NCBI GenBank assembly: GCA_944388605.1
Contig: CALXJJ010000001.1
Location: 36,615-100,614, forward strand
Length of the DNA: 64,000 nucleotides
Source: an uncultured Clostridia bacterium
GTDB taxonomy: Bacteria > Bacillota > Clostridia > TANB77 > CAG-508
Reading direction: 5' to 3'
Below, in pieces: positions 45,497-55,374 of the stretch (position 1 is its first letter; each line of letters begins with the position of its first letter). The notes below the pieces were generated by a model. It saw nothing but the letters and a program-made list of their open reading frames with translations. It ran no database searches and was not told where the DNA came from. Both the position numbers and the translations under genes were made by a program.

Positions 45497-46337
45497 GTAT
45501 AGATTCTATAACTTCATTTATACTTTCTTTTGGAGTTGATGCTCCTGCCATAATTCCTATTTTTTTTACATTTTCTATTATACTGTTATTTAATTCTTCT
45601 CTTTTTTCTACTATTTGAGTATTGTTACAATATCTTTTTGCAATATCATATAACTTTTGAGTGTTTGAACTTTTCTTTCCACCTATAATTATCATTGCTT
45701 CTACTCTTTTTGCAATTTGTGCTGTTTCTTCTTGTCTTACTTTAGTAGCATTACATATTGTATTTTTAACAATAATTTCTTTGTTTCTTATACCTTTTAT
45801 TATTTTTTCTACATATTTATTAAATTTTTCAAAACCAAATGTTGTTTGAACTATAATTAACACATTTTTACAATCTGATTTATTTACATCTTCAACTACT
45901 TTATTTATTTCTTCCTCATTTTCTATAATTCCTGAATTTTTCGTACAAAAGCTAATTGTTCCTATATTTTCTGCATGTGTTTTTGCACCTATTAAAATTA
46001 CATAAAAACCTTTATTAGCATATTCCTCTACAGTTTTATGTATTTTTAATACATTTGGGCAAGTATAATCTAAAACATTAATTCCCATTTGCTTTGCTTT
46101 TTCATATATTTGCTTTTGCACTCCATGTGCTCTTATTACTACATTTCCTTTTGCTTTTTCTATTTTATCTATTGTAATAAGACCACTTTTTTCTAACTTT
46201 TCTATAACAACACTATTATGTACTAATTCTCCTAAACAATATAATTTATCCTGTTTTTCTAATTCTTTTTTTACATTTTCAACTGCATTTTTTACTCCAT
46301 AACAAAAACCAGCTGTTCTACCTAATATTATTTCCAT
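45462..46337 (-). CDS. ispH: 4-hydroxy-3-methylbut-2-enyl diphosphate reductase
   Basis: Last enzyme of the MEP isoprenoid pathway; an iron-sulfur protein of 291 residues. The three cluster cysteines are in GFCYGV, DYTCPNV and TICNATKVRQ. The conserved His residues are in LVHNSVV, IRAHGVQ and KTHAE. The start is at 46337, with AAAAAGGAG 6 bases upstream; ten extra residues are rejected. The C-terminal residues EQIGKP are encoded by an arm of the dispersed repeat, so the protein end has been rewritten by the element. Confidence 0.95.
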   Translation of the reverse strand: MEIILGRTAGFCYGVKNAVENVKKELEKQDKLYCLGELVHNSVVIEKLEKSGLITIDKIEKAKGNVVIRAHGVQKQIYEKAKQMGINVLDYTCPNVLKIHKTVEEYANKGFYVILIGAKTHAENIGTISFCTKNSGIIENEEEINKVVEDVNKSDCKNVLIIVQTTFGFEKFNKYVEKIIKGIRNKEIIVKNTICNATKVRQEETAQIAKRVEAMIIIGGKKSSNTQKLYDIAKRYCNNTQIVEKREELNNSIIENVKKIGIMAGASTPKESINEVIESIQEQIGKPKNRK

Positions 46338-46421
46338 ATATACTCCTTTTTTATAGGCAAGTATCACTCACCATAGTTATTGAAATATTTCAAAATATAT
46401 AATTCATAAATTACCATAATG

Positions 46422-46690
46422 AACGCCAAAAACAATTATCTATTTTTTCTTGCGAAAAAGAATTGCTTTTTGGCTAGGCAAGCAAGTAAAAAAAACGGAG
46501 GCGTGCTTTTGCACGTTGAGGATTTTTTACGAATCTTAACAATGCCAAAAACAATTATCTATTTTTTCTTGCGAAAAAGAATTGCTTTTTGGCTAGGCAA
46601 GCAAGTAAAAAAAACGGAGGCGTGCTTTTGCACGTTGAGGATTTTTTTACGAAGCTTAACAACGCCAAAAACAATTATCTTTCGCAAGAA
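46422..46690. repeat. Tandem direct repeat, 119-120 bp unit, two full copies and one partial
   Basis: Units start at 46422, 46541 and 46661 with AACGCCAAAAACAATTATCT. The two full units are nearly identical; the third stops after TTTCGCAAGAA. Each carries a CTTGCGAAAAAG / CTTTTT...GCAAG stem, a CGTGC-TTTT-GCACG hairpin and a run of A or T. This fills the spacer between ispH and the GT2 gene. An apparent 91-codon frame through it is only a product of the repetition. Confidence 0.9.
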
Positions 46691-47635
46691 CTAGTCATTT
46701 GTTTCCTTAACCCCATTATACTCATTCACAAAATATAAAGGTCTGTTTTTGGTTTCATTAAATATTCTACCTAAGTATTCACCTATTATTCCAAATAACA
46801 TAATCTGTATTCCAGAAAAGAATAGCACTAATAAAATTATTGCTTGAAATGCTTGTATAGCAATATTTTGAGTAATACATTTTATTATTACATAAATAAA
46901 GTATATAATTAAAGCCAAAAATGTTGGTATTGAAAGATATGTAGAAATTCTAAGTGGTGATGTTGTAAATGATGTAATTCCATCTATAGCTAAATCCATT
47001 AATTTTTTATAATTCCACTTAGTTTTTCCTGCTATACGTGCATCTCTATCATACAGAACTTCTTTTTTATTATACCCTATCCAACTAAACATACTTTTTG
47101 AACATCTTTGTGATTCTCTTAATTTTTTTAATGCATTTACACATCTTTTATCTAATAATCTAAAATCACCTGTATCTTTTTGTATTGGAACTCTAGTCAA
47201 TTTTTGTAATACTTTGTAATACATTTTTGATGTAAATTTTTTCAAGAAGGTCTCTCCTGCTCTTGTTTTTCTTCTTGCATATACATCATCATACCCTTGC
47301 TCCCAATATTTAACTAATTCAGGAATTAATTCTGGTGGATCTTGTAAATCTGCATCCATAAATATTACGCAATCCCCTTTAGCATAATCTAAGCCTGCTA
47401 TCATTGCTATTTCTTTTCCAAAATTTCTTGAAAAATCTACATAACTAATTCTATTATCTTCTTCACGCATTTGTTTTATAATTTGAATTGTTTTATCTTT
47501 ACTTCCATCATTTACAAACAATATTTCAAATTCATATTTTTTCATATTATTCATTAGATCTTCTAAACGCTTATACAAATATGGCAATGCTTCTTCTTCG
47601 TTATATGCTGGTATTATTATTGTTATTTTTTTCAT
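46691..47635 (-). CDS. Undecaprenyl-phosphate glycosyltransferase (GT2, GtrB/YkoT-like)
   Basis: A 314-residue protein. An N-terminal GT2 domain (IIIPAYNEEEALPYLYKRL, LFVNDGSKDKT, DFSRNFGKEIAMIAG, FMDADLQDPPELI, QxxRW-like region) is followed by two C-terminal transmembrane helices, the DPM1/GtrB layout. It probably makes undecaprenyl-phosphate-linked sugar used by the membrane GTs of this cluster. Last gene of the glycan operon; its stop codon abuts the tandem repeat. Confidence 0.88.
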   Translation of the reverse strand: MKKITIIIPAYNEEEALPYLYKRLEDLMNNMKKYEFEILFVNDGSKDKTIQIIKQMREEDNRISYVDFSRNFGKEIAMIAGLDYAKGDCVIFMDADLQDPPELIPELVKYWEQGYDDVYARRKTRAGETFLKKFTSKMYYKVLQKLTRVPIQKDTGDFRLLDKRCVNALKKLRESQRCSKSMFSWIGYNKKEVLYDRDARIAGKTKWNYKKLMDLAIDGITSFTTSPLRISTYLSIPTFLALIIYFIYVIIKCITQNIAIQAFQAIILLVLFFSGIQIMLFGIIGEYLGRIFNETKNRPLYFVNEYNGVKETND

Positions 47636-47637
47636 AT

Positions 47638-48759
47638 TTAATCACATTCCTTCCTAGTCATATTATATCTTTCTATAATTGCATCTGCTATTCTTTTACT
47701 TGCGTTTCCATCTCCATATGGATTTGAAGCCTTACTCATTTTATTATATTCTTCTTTATTTTCTATCAATTCTTTTGCTAACTCATAAATTTTCTTTTCA
47801 TTTGTTCCTGCTAATTTTAGGGTTCCTGCTTCTATTCCTTCTGGTCTTTCAGTTGTATCCCTTAATACTAAAACAGGTTTTCCTAATGATGGTGCTTCTT
47901 CTTGTATTCCTCCACTATCTGTTAATATTAAATATGATTTATTTATAAAATTATGAAAATCAACTACTTCTAAAGGATCTATTAATTTTATTCTATCATC
48001 ATCTTTAAACACTTCATTAGCTATTTCTCTTACTTTTGGATTGAGATGTACTGGATAAACTGCTTTTATATCATCAAACTCATCTATTAATCTTTTTATA
48101 GCTTTGAACATTCCTCTCATTGGTTCACCTAGATTTTCTCTTCTATGAGCTGTAATTAAAATCATTTTACTATTTCCAATCCAATCTAATATTGGATGTG
48201 AATAATCTTTTTTTACAGTTGTTTTTAATGCATCTATTGCCGTATTACCAGTTACCCAAATATTTTTTTCATTTTTTCCTTCTTGCAATAAACTTTTTTT
48301 ACTATTTTGTGTAGGTGCAAAATGCATATCTGCTAATACTCCCACCATTTGTCTATTCATTTCTTCTGGATATGGTGAATATTTATTCCATGTACGCAAT
48401 CCTGCTTCTACATGTCCTATATCTGTTTGTGAATAAAATGCTGCAAGAGCTCCTGCAAATGTTGTTGTTGTATCACCATGTACTAATAATATTTGTGGTT
48501 TTTCTTTATTTATTATATCTTCTAAACCTTTTAATACTTTAGATGTAATATCACTTAAAGTTTGTCCTGGTCTCATTATGTCTAAATCATAATCTGGAAT
48601 AATATTAAATGTATTTAATACTTGATCAAGCATTTGTCTATGTTGTGCTGTAACACAAACTATACATTTAATTTCTTTTCTATTCTTTAATTCTTTTACA
48701 AGTGGAGCCATTTTTATTGCTTCCGGTCTTGTTCCAAATACAGTCATTACCTTTATCAT
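47638..48759 (-). CDS. mnaA: UDP-N-acetylglucosamine 2-epimerase (non-hydrolysing)
   Basis: Converts UDP-GlcNAc to UDP-ManNAc. It has 373 residues from 48759. Motifs are VFGTRPEAIKMAPLVKEL, VTAQHRQMLDQVL, VHGDTTTTFAG, HVEAGLRTW, LITAHRRENLG and LTDSGGIQEEAP. The product is the donor for the TagA-like enzyme encoded upstream in the same operon, which links the two functions. The start is chosen 9 bases inside the longer frame because of the GAGAGGA spacing. Confidence 0.94.
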   Translation of the reverse strand: MIKVMTVFGTRPEAIKMAPLVKELKNRKEIKCIVCVTAQHRQMLDQVLNTFNIIPDYDLDIMRPGQTLSDITSKVLKGLEDIINKEKPQILLVHGDTTTTFAGALAAFYSQTDIGHVEAGLRTWNKYSPYPEEMNRQMVGVLADMHFAPTQNSKKSLLQEGKNEKNIWVTGNTAIDALKTTVKKDYSHPILDWIGNSKMILITAHRRENLGEPMRGMFKAIKRLIDEFDDIKAVYPVHLNPKVREIANEVFKDDDRIKLIDPLEVVDFHNFINKSYLILTDSGGIQEEAPSLGKPVLVLRDTTERPEGIEAGTLKLAGTNEKKIYELAKELIENKEEYNKMSKASNPYGDGNASKRIADAIIERYNMTRKECD

Positions 48760-48778
48760 AATTTCCATTTCCTCTCTA

Positions 48779-50347
48779 TCACTTTTGACTTAATTCATCT
48801 GCTTCATTATTATCCTTAATGTTTACTAAAATCATTCCACAAACTAATGCTAAAAATGTATTTACAAAAATTTCATCTAATACATGTCCAGAGAAATATC
48901 CACATGCCAAACATGCTAATGCACTTTCTATAAATAATAAATTATATATTTTAAATTTGTCTTTAAAATTCTTTAATATATTTAATATTCCAATTCCAAT
49001 TATTATAAAATATGGTACAACAAACACGATAATTCCCAATATCCCTATACAATAAAAATGTGATTCAAAGTCCCTTTCTGGATATAAGCAAGTTGTTATC
49101 TTTAAATATGACATTCCAAGCCATTTGTCCATTGGATTGTTATTTCTTTCATATAATCTTTCCATTATTATTCTTTTCATATTTCTATTTCCATATTTTT
49201 CTGAATAAGGAACATTATTCATTAAATTTATATAAAAATCCACATCTGTTTCTGCATAGTACAATTCATTTGGAAACATTGCATTTATACCTGTAGCTTC
49301 TGAATATTCTTTTATATATGCTATTTTTTCTTCATCATTTGCAAAAACTTCTTTTTTCTCGTATTCTTTTTCTTCAGTAACAGGCATCATATTAAAATCG
49401 TCAAAATTAAGCTCTCCTGTTTCTTTTCTTAATTCAAATGGTGATTTATATAACATAATAATATATATTATTGCAACTACTAAAAATGGTATAATATTAT
49501 TTTTATCAAATTTATCTTTCTTTATTATACTCATAAAAATATATAATACAGCCATTCCAAAGAATACTAAAGTTCCAACTATTATTGCAATTCTAGTACT
49601 TAGCATTAAAAATGTTATCATTGTTAAAAGTACTGTTATCCAATATGCCTTATTTTTTTCTTTAAAAGCTATATACATCATAATTGATAATAACATAATT
49701 GATATTGCACTTAATTCATTTCCTGATCTAAAAAATCCTCTACAAGTATATAACTGCCATAGGCTTGGTTCATTTTCTCCTCCAAACCAAGAAAAAATAC
49801 TATCTATTTGTTTTTGATCTTCCACAGAATAAGCAACATATGCTACTCCCGAAATATTCGTTATTAGCAAAATAATTGCTATAATTGTTAATACTGATGT
49901 TACTATTATCTTTATATCAGTATATTTAGGCTTTAATATATAAATAGTATAAATAAGTAGCATAGGCATTATCATTCTTGTTATATAAAACAATTCTCCA
50001 AATGCACTATAATTTGAATTATCATTTAATAAATTCATATCTAATTTTTGTGCATTTATTAAATGAAATATTGAATATACTGCACATATTACTAAATAAC
50101 CTATTAATATTTTTGTACTTTTTCTTTTTATATTTTTTATAAAAATTGGTACTACTAATATAAACATAAATAAATATCTAAATATTGTAGCAAGTGATGT
50201 TCCTGCAATTTGTATATGTTCATCACATAGAGTCATATAATTATCTAAAAATGGTTGTATAATTATATATACAATTAATAATATTTTACAAACTTTATCT
50301 ACATTAATTTTACTTTTTATATTTTCTATCATATGTAACTTATTCAT
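48779..50347 (-). CDS. O-antigen ligase/polymerase-like membrane protein
   Basis: A 522-residue protein with about 11-12 hydrophobic helices and one large extracytoplasmic loop (about residues 290-400) before the last helices, the general Wzy/WaaL form. The LSTRIAIIVGTLVFF segment with its Arg resembles the conserved helix of this superfamily. It is inferred to polymerise or ligate the glycan made by the cluster. Sequence conservation is too low to be more exact. Confidence 0.72.
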   Translation of the reverse strand: MNKLHMIENIKSKINVDKVCKILLIVYIIIQPFLDNYMTLCDEHIQIAGTSLATIFRYLFMFILVVPIFIKNIKRKSTKILIGYLVICAVYSIFHLINAQKLDMNLLNDNSNYSAFGELFYITRMIMPMLLIYTIYILKPKYTDIKIIVTSVLTIIAIILLITNISGVAYVAYSVEDQKQIDSIFSWFGGENEPSLWQLYTCRGFFRSGNELSAISIMLLSIMMYIAFKEKNKAYWITVLLTMITFLMLSTRIAIIVGTLVFFGMAVLYIFMSIIKKDKFDKNNIIPFLVVAIIYIIMLYKSPFELRKETGELNFDDFNMMPVTEEKEYEKKEVFANDEEKIAYIKEYSEATGINAMFPNELYYAETDVDFYINLMNNVPYSEKYGNRNMKRIIMERLYERNNNPMDKWLGMSYLKITTCLYPERDFESHFYCIGILGIIVFVVPYFIIIGIGILNILKNFKDKFKIYNLLFIESALACLACGYFSGHVLDEIFVNTFLALVCGMILVNIKDNNEADELSQK

Positions 50348-50371
50348 TAATAATTTCGTTCCTTTCCTAAT

Positions 50372-51535
50372 TTATACTAATATTGCATTTATTTCTTTTA
50401 ATATATCATATTTTTTAGTATACATATATTTGTTTGCATTATCTTTTAAATCATATAATATTTTTTTATCTTTGATTATTTTCTCTAATCCATTATATAT
50501 TCCTTGCTCACTATTTTCAACTATCATTCCATATTCTCCATTATTTAATGTTTTATCTATTTCTGATATTTTAGTAGCAAAGCATGGTACTTTTAAGCAA
50601 AGGGCTTCATATAATACTAATCCTAAGCCCTCATAATATGAAACAAGTAATAACATATCTGCATATTTAATATATGGATATGGATTTTCTTTATAACCTA
50701 AAAGTTTTACATTATTATTTAAACCTACTTTTTCTACATATTCTTGTAAATTTTTATATTCTTCTCCATCCCCAACAATATTAAATATTTCATCATTTAA
50801 TATTCCATTTTCTTTTAATTTTAAAATCTGTTTTAATAATCTATCATACCCTTTTACTTTTACAGTTCTACCAACACATACAAAATTTATTTTATTTTTG
50901 TCATATGGATTTTCTTTTTCTGATAATTTTAATATTTCATTATTATCAATTAAATTTTCTATAACTTGAGATTTCTCTTGGCAATTATATATTTTATTAA
51001 ACTGATTTTCAACTTCTTTTGTTATAGAAACTATTTTGTTAATATATTTTTTATATACTTTAGTAAATATTTTTCTATAATTTTTTGTACAATCATATAT
51101 TTCATAATCTGTGTGAAGCCAACTAATTTTGTTCTTTGATTTTCCTACTGCTGTAAATAAAACTGTAAAACCATCTTTAAAGGCAATTTCCGTACTATAT
51201 TCTTTTTTTAATATTTTTCTTCTTTCTTTTTTTAATTTCTTTAATATCAATCCTGTTTTCATATAAAGTATAAGCTTTATTTTATTTATTAAATCCAATA
51301 TATTCTTACTTTTAATTATTTCTTTTAATGGTTTATCTATTATATTAAAAAATTTTGTACCATATATTATATTCACACATTTAGGTAATTTATTTTTAAA
51401 TGCTTGTCCACTATTATGTAATACTAGTACATCTATTTGCTTATCAACATAATCTATATTATTTAATATATTAATCAACACTTTACTTACTCCACCATAT
51501 TTTTGTTCATCTACTACAAATAATATATTTTTCAT
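50372..51535 (-). CDS. Glycosyltransferase family 4
   Basis: A 387-residue cytoplasmic GT-B enzyme. An N-terminal Rossmann domain (ILFVVDEQKYGGVSKVL) is followed by a C-terminal GT4 domain: NFVCVGRTVKVKGYDRLLKQI, IVGDGEEYKNLQEYV, VKLLGYKENPYPYI, and the EAL/EX7E motif SYYEGLGLVLYEALCL. The start is at 51535, with an AGAGGA site 9 bases upstream; it ends the overlap with the preceding gene. The sugar is unknown. Confidence 0.9.
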   Translation of the reverse strand: MKNILFVVDEQKYGGVSKVLINILNNIDYVDKQIDVLVLHNSGQAFKNKLPKCVNIIYGTKFFNIIDKPLKEIIKSKNILDLINKIKLILYMKTGLILKKLKKERRKILKKEYSTEIAFKDGFTVLFTAVGKSKNKISWLHTDYEIYDCTKNYRKIFTKVYKKYINKIVSITKEVENQFNKIYNCQEKSQVIENLIDNNEILKLSEKENPYDKNKINFVCVGRTVKVKGYDRLLKQILKLKENGILNDEIFNIVGDGEEYKNLQEYVEKVGLNNNVKLLGYKENPYPYIKYADMLLLVSYYEGLGLVLYEALCLKVPCFATKISEIDKTLNNGEYGMIVENSEQGIYNGLEKIIKDKKILYDLKDNANKYMYTKKYDILKEINAILV

Positions 51536-51536
51536 G

Positions 51537-53009
51537 TTAATTTTCCTCTCTTTTTGAAACAATAATTGTTTTTAATTGTTGCGTAAATAATAATATTATC
51601 ATCACTGCATTTATATAACTATATCTTCCTGCTGTTTCTACTAGCATATTAAATAGTTCATTTCCTATTATAATTAATAAATATAATATTGATATATTTG
51701 ATATTTCTTTTCTTTTTATTAAATTATATCCTATGCTTAATAATGTAATTATTACAACTAAAAAACTGTATATATTTATGAAAAATGCCATATTATCTAT
51801 ATTTTTATACTGATTTAAATACATTTTTACATCAAAATCTGGTGCATTAAAATAATAAAATTTTCTTGCCTGTAAATTTATATATTTTTTTAATCCAATA
51901 TTATATCTTTCTTCAAATGTTTTTCTTAAATATTCTTTATTAGCTTCTTCTACGGATTTTTCCTTTGCAAAATCTACTACTTCTGTAGCATCTTTTTGGT
52001 TCCATTTACCACTTTCCTCATAATTCATACCAACATATGTTGTATATCCTATTAAAGATGTATTTGTATTGTATTTTTCATTAATCATGTTATTTAATAT
52101 ACAATGATTGTATAACATTCCCAATACTTGAGAAATTACAATTGTTATTCCAATAAACATTAAAGAATTCAATATTTTTTTCTCTTTTACTATAATTAAT
52201 TCATATATACATATAGCAATTAATATAATAAGTCCTGCAATTCTACTTTGTATGGTTGAAAAAACTAATATTCCTGATATTATGCTAAATACTATTGTTC
52301 CTCTTAAATTTACTTTATCTTCTTGTTTTTTCCTAAATTTAATATAATTTAATATAAATAATAATGAAAAGAATACAAATATATGTTCTGTATAAACTAA
52401 TGGCGTATATAAAGCTTGAGATGGCCATAAAGCCCATACCATTACTCCAATCATAGCATTTTTTTTATTGTTTGTAACATTTTTTACAATAAAATATAAT
52501 ATAATTCCAGACAATATATTAATTATCAAGTTAAATATTTGTACACTTATAACTCCTGTTCCAAATATTTTTAAAAAAGGAACTATCATTAATGGATAAA
52601 ATACTACATATGGAAACATTGAAATATAATTTGAAATATCTAAATCATTTATTAAAGTTTCATTTATTAACCCTTGTTTTGTAATTATTGTACTTATGTT
52701 ATAATATAATCTTGAATCTGATACTGGTGATATTTCTTTATACATACATATTGATATTACTCTTGGAATTAATAACATTAAAATAACCCATATTATACTT
52801 AATATTTTATTTTCTGTTAATGCCTTTACTTTCCATATTAATACAACATTTGCTATTATAAAAATTAAATAAATTATTATTCCTAATATGCTTTCAAATT
52901 CTATACCAACATTAAAACTCCTATATCCCCATATTATAGATATTCCCACCAAAATCAAAATACCTAATAAAATTATAGAATTTTTATATATCTTTCTTAC
53001 AATTTCCAT
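51537..53009 (-). CDS. Membrane glycosyltransferase of the GT39/ArnT-like fold
   Basis: A 490-residue protein with about 11-12 helices. After the first helices an acidic motif (SPVSDSRLYYNI) is followed by helix-rich core WALWPSQALYTPLVYTEHIFVF and a C-terminal extracytoplasmic region with GMNYEESGKWN. The same GxNYExxGxWN motif occurs in the 53991 protein, so the two are distant paralogues. It is likely to use a polyprenyl-phosphate sugar outside the membrane. Family assignment is by layout. Confidence 0.72.
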   Translation of the reverse strand: MEIVRKIYKNSIILLGILILVGISIIWGYRSFNVGIEFESILGIIIYLIFIIANVVLIWKVKALTENKILSIIWVILMLLIPRVISICMYKEISPVSDSRLYYNISTIITKQGLINETLINDLDISNYISMFPYVVFYPLMIVPFLKIFGTGVISVQIFNLIINILSGIILYFIVKNVTNNKKNAMIGVMVWALWPSQALYTPLVYTEHIFVFFSLLFILNYIKFRKKQEDKVNLRGTIVFSIISGILVFSTIQSRIAGLIILIAICIYELIIVKEKKILNSLMFIGITIVISQVLGMLYNHCILNNMINEKYNTNTSLIGYTTYVGMNYEESGKWNQKDATEVVDFAKEKSVEEANKEYLRKTFEERYNIGLKKYINLQARKFYYFNAPDFDVKMYLNQYKNIDNMAFFINIYSFLVVIITLLSIGYNLIKRKEISNISILYLLIIIGNELFNMLVETAGRYSYINAVMIILLFTQQLKTIIVSKREEN

Positions 53010-53017
53010 TTTTACCT

Positions 53018-53998
53018 CTAATTCATTTTATTTTTCTCTGCAATATATACAATGTTAGCAATATATCTATTGAAATACTTTAAATAAATATTTTTTAATG
53101 ACTTATTATTCAAATATTTATTTTTCTTATAATCTGGAAACATTTCATTTATTTCTTTTATTGCATAATCTACACATTTATTAAATATTTTTTTATCTTT
53201 AGATTTAGCTACTCTTTTTATAAAAGTCGCTAACATATATCTTACGCATGTATATTCTAACATATCTTTATATTTTTCGTAAATACCTTTTTCCTCATAA
53301 TATGATATTAAAATTTTAAGTATTTTGTTTATATCATATAGTTTTTCATTATATGTATATGTTATTGATTTTGGTCTTTGAATATAATTATATAATTTTT
53401 CATGAACTATTCCTATGCTATTTATATTTGGAATTAATTTATACATAAATAGAACATCTTCAAACCAAACACCTTCTTCAAACAAAAACTCTTGTTTTAA
53501 TATTTCTTTTTTGAAAATCTTGTTCCATATTACAGTATATCCATTCAAAATTATATTTTTTTTATCATTTTCATCTAGATTTTTGTTATCTTCCCCCATA
53601 TTTGCCAATACTTCTATCTTTTTATCAGGATATACTATGTTAACATCACAGCATACTACATCATAATTAAATTCTTTAGCTTTATTATACATTTTTTTCA
53701 TCATATCAATTTCTATGAAATCATCACTATCAACAAAAGCTATATATTCACCATTTGCTCTTTCTATTCCATAATTTCTTGCACTACTTTGTCCACCATT
53801 TTCTTTTTCATATGCTTTTATTTTATTAGGATATTTTTCTTTATATTCATTTATAATTTTTTGGCTTTTATCTGTACTTCCATCATTTACTAATATTATT
53901 TCTATTTCTTCTAATGTTTGATTTGTTAATGATTCTAAACAATCTCTTATATATTCCTCTACATTATATACTGGAACAATTATGCTTATTTTAACCAT
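53018..53998 (-). CDS. Glycosyltransferase family 2
   Basis: A 326-residue protein. The classical GT-A domain is at the N-terminus (VKISIIVPVYNVEEYIRDCLESL, LVNDGSTDKS, GGQSSARNYGIERANGEYIAFVDSDDF) with the DxD as DSDD. The C-terminal half is helical. Overlaps the 53991 gene by 8 bases (coupled translation). Confidence 0.92.
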   Translation of the reverse strand: MVKISIIVPVYNVEEYIRDCLESLTNQTLEEIEIILVNDGSTDKSQKIINEYKEKYPNKIKAYEKENGGQSSARNYGIERANGEYIAFVDSDDFIEIDMMKKMYNKAKEFNYDVVCCDVNIVYPDKKIEVLANMGEDNKNLDENDKKNIILNGYTVIWNKIFKKEILKQEFLFEEGVWFEDVLFMYKLIPNINSIGIVHEKLYNYIQRPKSITYTYNEKLYDINKILKILISYYEEKGIYEKYKDMLEYTCVRYMLATFIKRVAKSKDKKIFNKCVDYAIKEINEMFPDYKKNKYLNNKSLKNIYLKYFNRYIANIVYIAEKNKMN

Positions 53999-55358
53999 TT
54001 TTCAAAGTTCCTTTCTTAATTTTGTCTGTACAAGCTTCAATACCTGAACTTGATATTATAAATAATAATATTTGTGGGTAAAATGAATACCTTCCTTGTA
54101 CTTCTATAAATAAATAAATTATAAAAGTTCCTATTAATATTATATTAAGTAAGCTCTTTTGGTCTTGTTTTCTTATTACAGAAATAACAGCCATAATTAA
54201 CACAAAAAACCACAATATAGTATCATATGAATTAAAAATGTATACTAATTTGTTATAAGCCTCGTAATTGCCTTGTGTATTTAAATAATTGAATGACCAT
54301 ACATATTCAAAATTAGACCAATATATTTTTATTTTATCTTTAAAAGTGTAAATATGATTAGGTAATTCATCTAATCTTTGCGCTATTAGTTCTTTCTCTA
54401 ATTGTGTTCTTTCTTCATATGTTAAATCATTATTATATATTAAATTTAAATCTTCACTATTCCATCTACCTTTTGATTCATAATTTAATCCACATACAAA
54501 TTTCCATAATAAATCTTCTCGTGAATCTTTAGGAATTAAATTTATTTGTTTCAATATTCCCATTGTTCCTGTTGTTATAATTATATATGTTAGCAAAAAG
54601 CTCACTATTATGACAATATTTTTCTTTATTTCTTTATTTATTATCATATTTTTTATAATATAACATAAAATGGCAATTACTGTTATTACAGCTTCTGGTC
54701 TCATTAAATTAGATAATCCAATCAAAATTCCACAACATATATATTTCAATACTTTTCTATTTTCCAATTTAGTATTAAATAATACTAATATTCCTAATAG
54801 CATTAATAAAGTTGATATAAATTGATTTGTAATAACTGTTATATATATTGTTGGAAATGTAAATAATACATATAATAATGAAATCGTTCTTGCACTTTTC
54901 TCTGAGGAAATTCTTTTTGCAATTAAATATATTAACAAATCTATTAATACACAAATAAATATATTAACTATTTTTAAAAAGTTTAAATTATTGCATATTT
55001 TTAATAAAAGCGATTGGTATATTACATATGGAGCTTGATATGGATATTCTTTCAAATATGTATTACTACTTTGATTTAATTTACCATCTAATAAGTCTTG
55101 TGAAATATCATATAATGTTTTAAAATCAGATTCCAGCGGTGTTTCAATTAACACAAAACAAAGTAATTTAGTTAATAAACTAATTAATATAAATATTATT
55201 AAAAACGTTTTATTTTTTAAATTAAATTTATACATGCATAGTACAACAATAGCTATAACACCTATTGCCATTAAAATTGGTATATTTGCAAATGATGAAA
55301 AAATTATGAATAATATAATTATTGTAATACATATATTAATTAGTTTATTTAAAACCAT
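53991..55358 (-). CDS. Membrane glycosyltransferase of the GT39/ArnT-like fold (second paralogue)
   Basis: A 455-residue protein with about 11 helices. The acidic loop motif is TPLESDFKTLYDIS, and the C-terminal outer region has CGLNYESKGRWN, shared with the 51537 protein. No PMT-specific residues were pinned down. Start options are a TTG at 55370, ATG at 55367 or ATG at 55358. The last is used because the AAAGG site has better spacing to it, but this is uncertain. Confidence 0.7.
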   Translation of the reverse strand: MVLNKLINICITIIILFIIFSSFANIPILMAIGVIAIVVLCMYKFNLKNKTFLIIFILISLLTKLLCFVLIETPLESDFKTLYDISQDLLDGKLNQSSNTYLKEYPYQAPYVIYQSLLLKICNNLNFLKIVNIFICVLIDLLIYLIAKRISSEKSARTISLLYVLFTFPTIYITVITNQFISTLLMLLGILVLFNTKLENRKVLKYICCGILIGLSNLMRPEAVITVIAILCYIIKNMIINKEIKKNIVIIVSFLLTYIIITTGTMGILKQINLIPKDSREDLLWKFVCGLNYESKGRWNSEDLNLIYNNDLTYEERTQLEKELIAQRLDELPNHIYTFKDKIKIYWSNFEYVWSFNYLNTQGNYEAYNKLVYIFNSYDTILWFFVLIMAVISVIRKQDQKSLLNIILIGTFIIYLFIEVQGRYSFYPQILLFIISSSGIEACTDKIKKGTLKNG

Positions 55359-55374
55359 ATTTAACATCAATCCT

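Noticed and set aside
46419..46694. Plus-strand 91-codon frame through the tandem repeat
   Set aside because: It only exists because the 120-bp unit repeats with a frame change; there is no ribosome site and no sensible protein.
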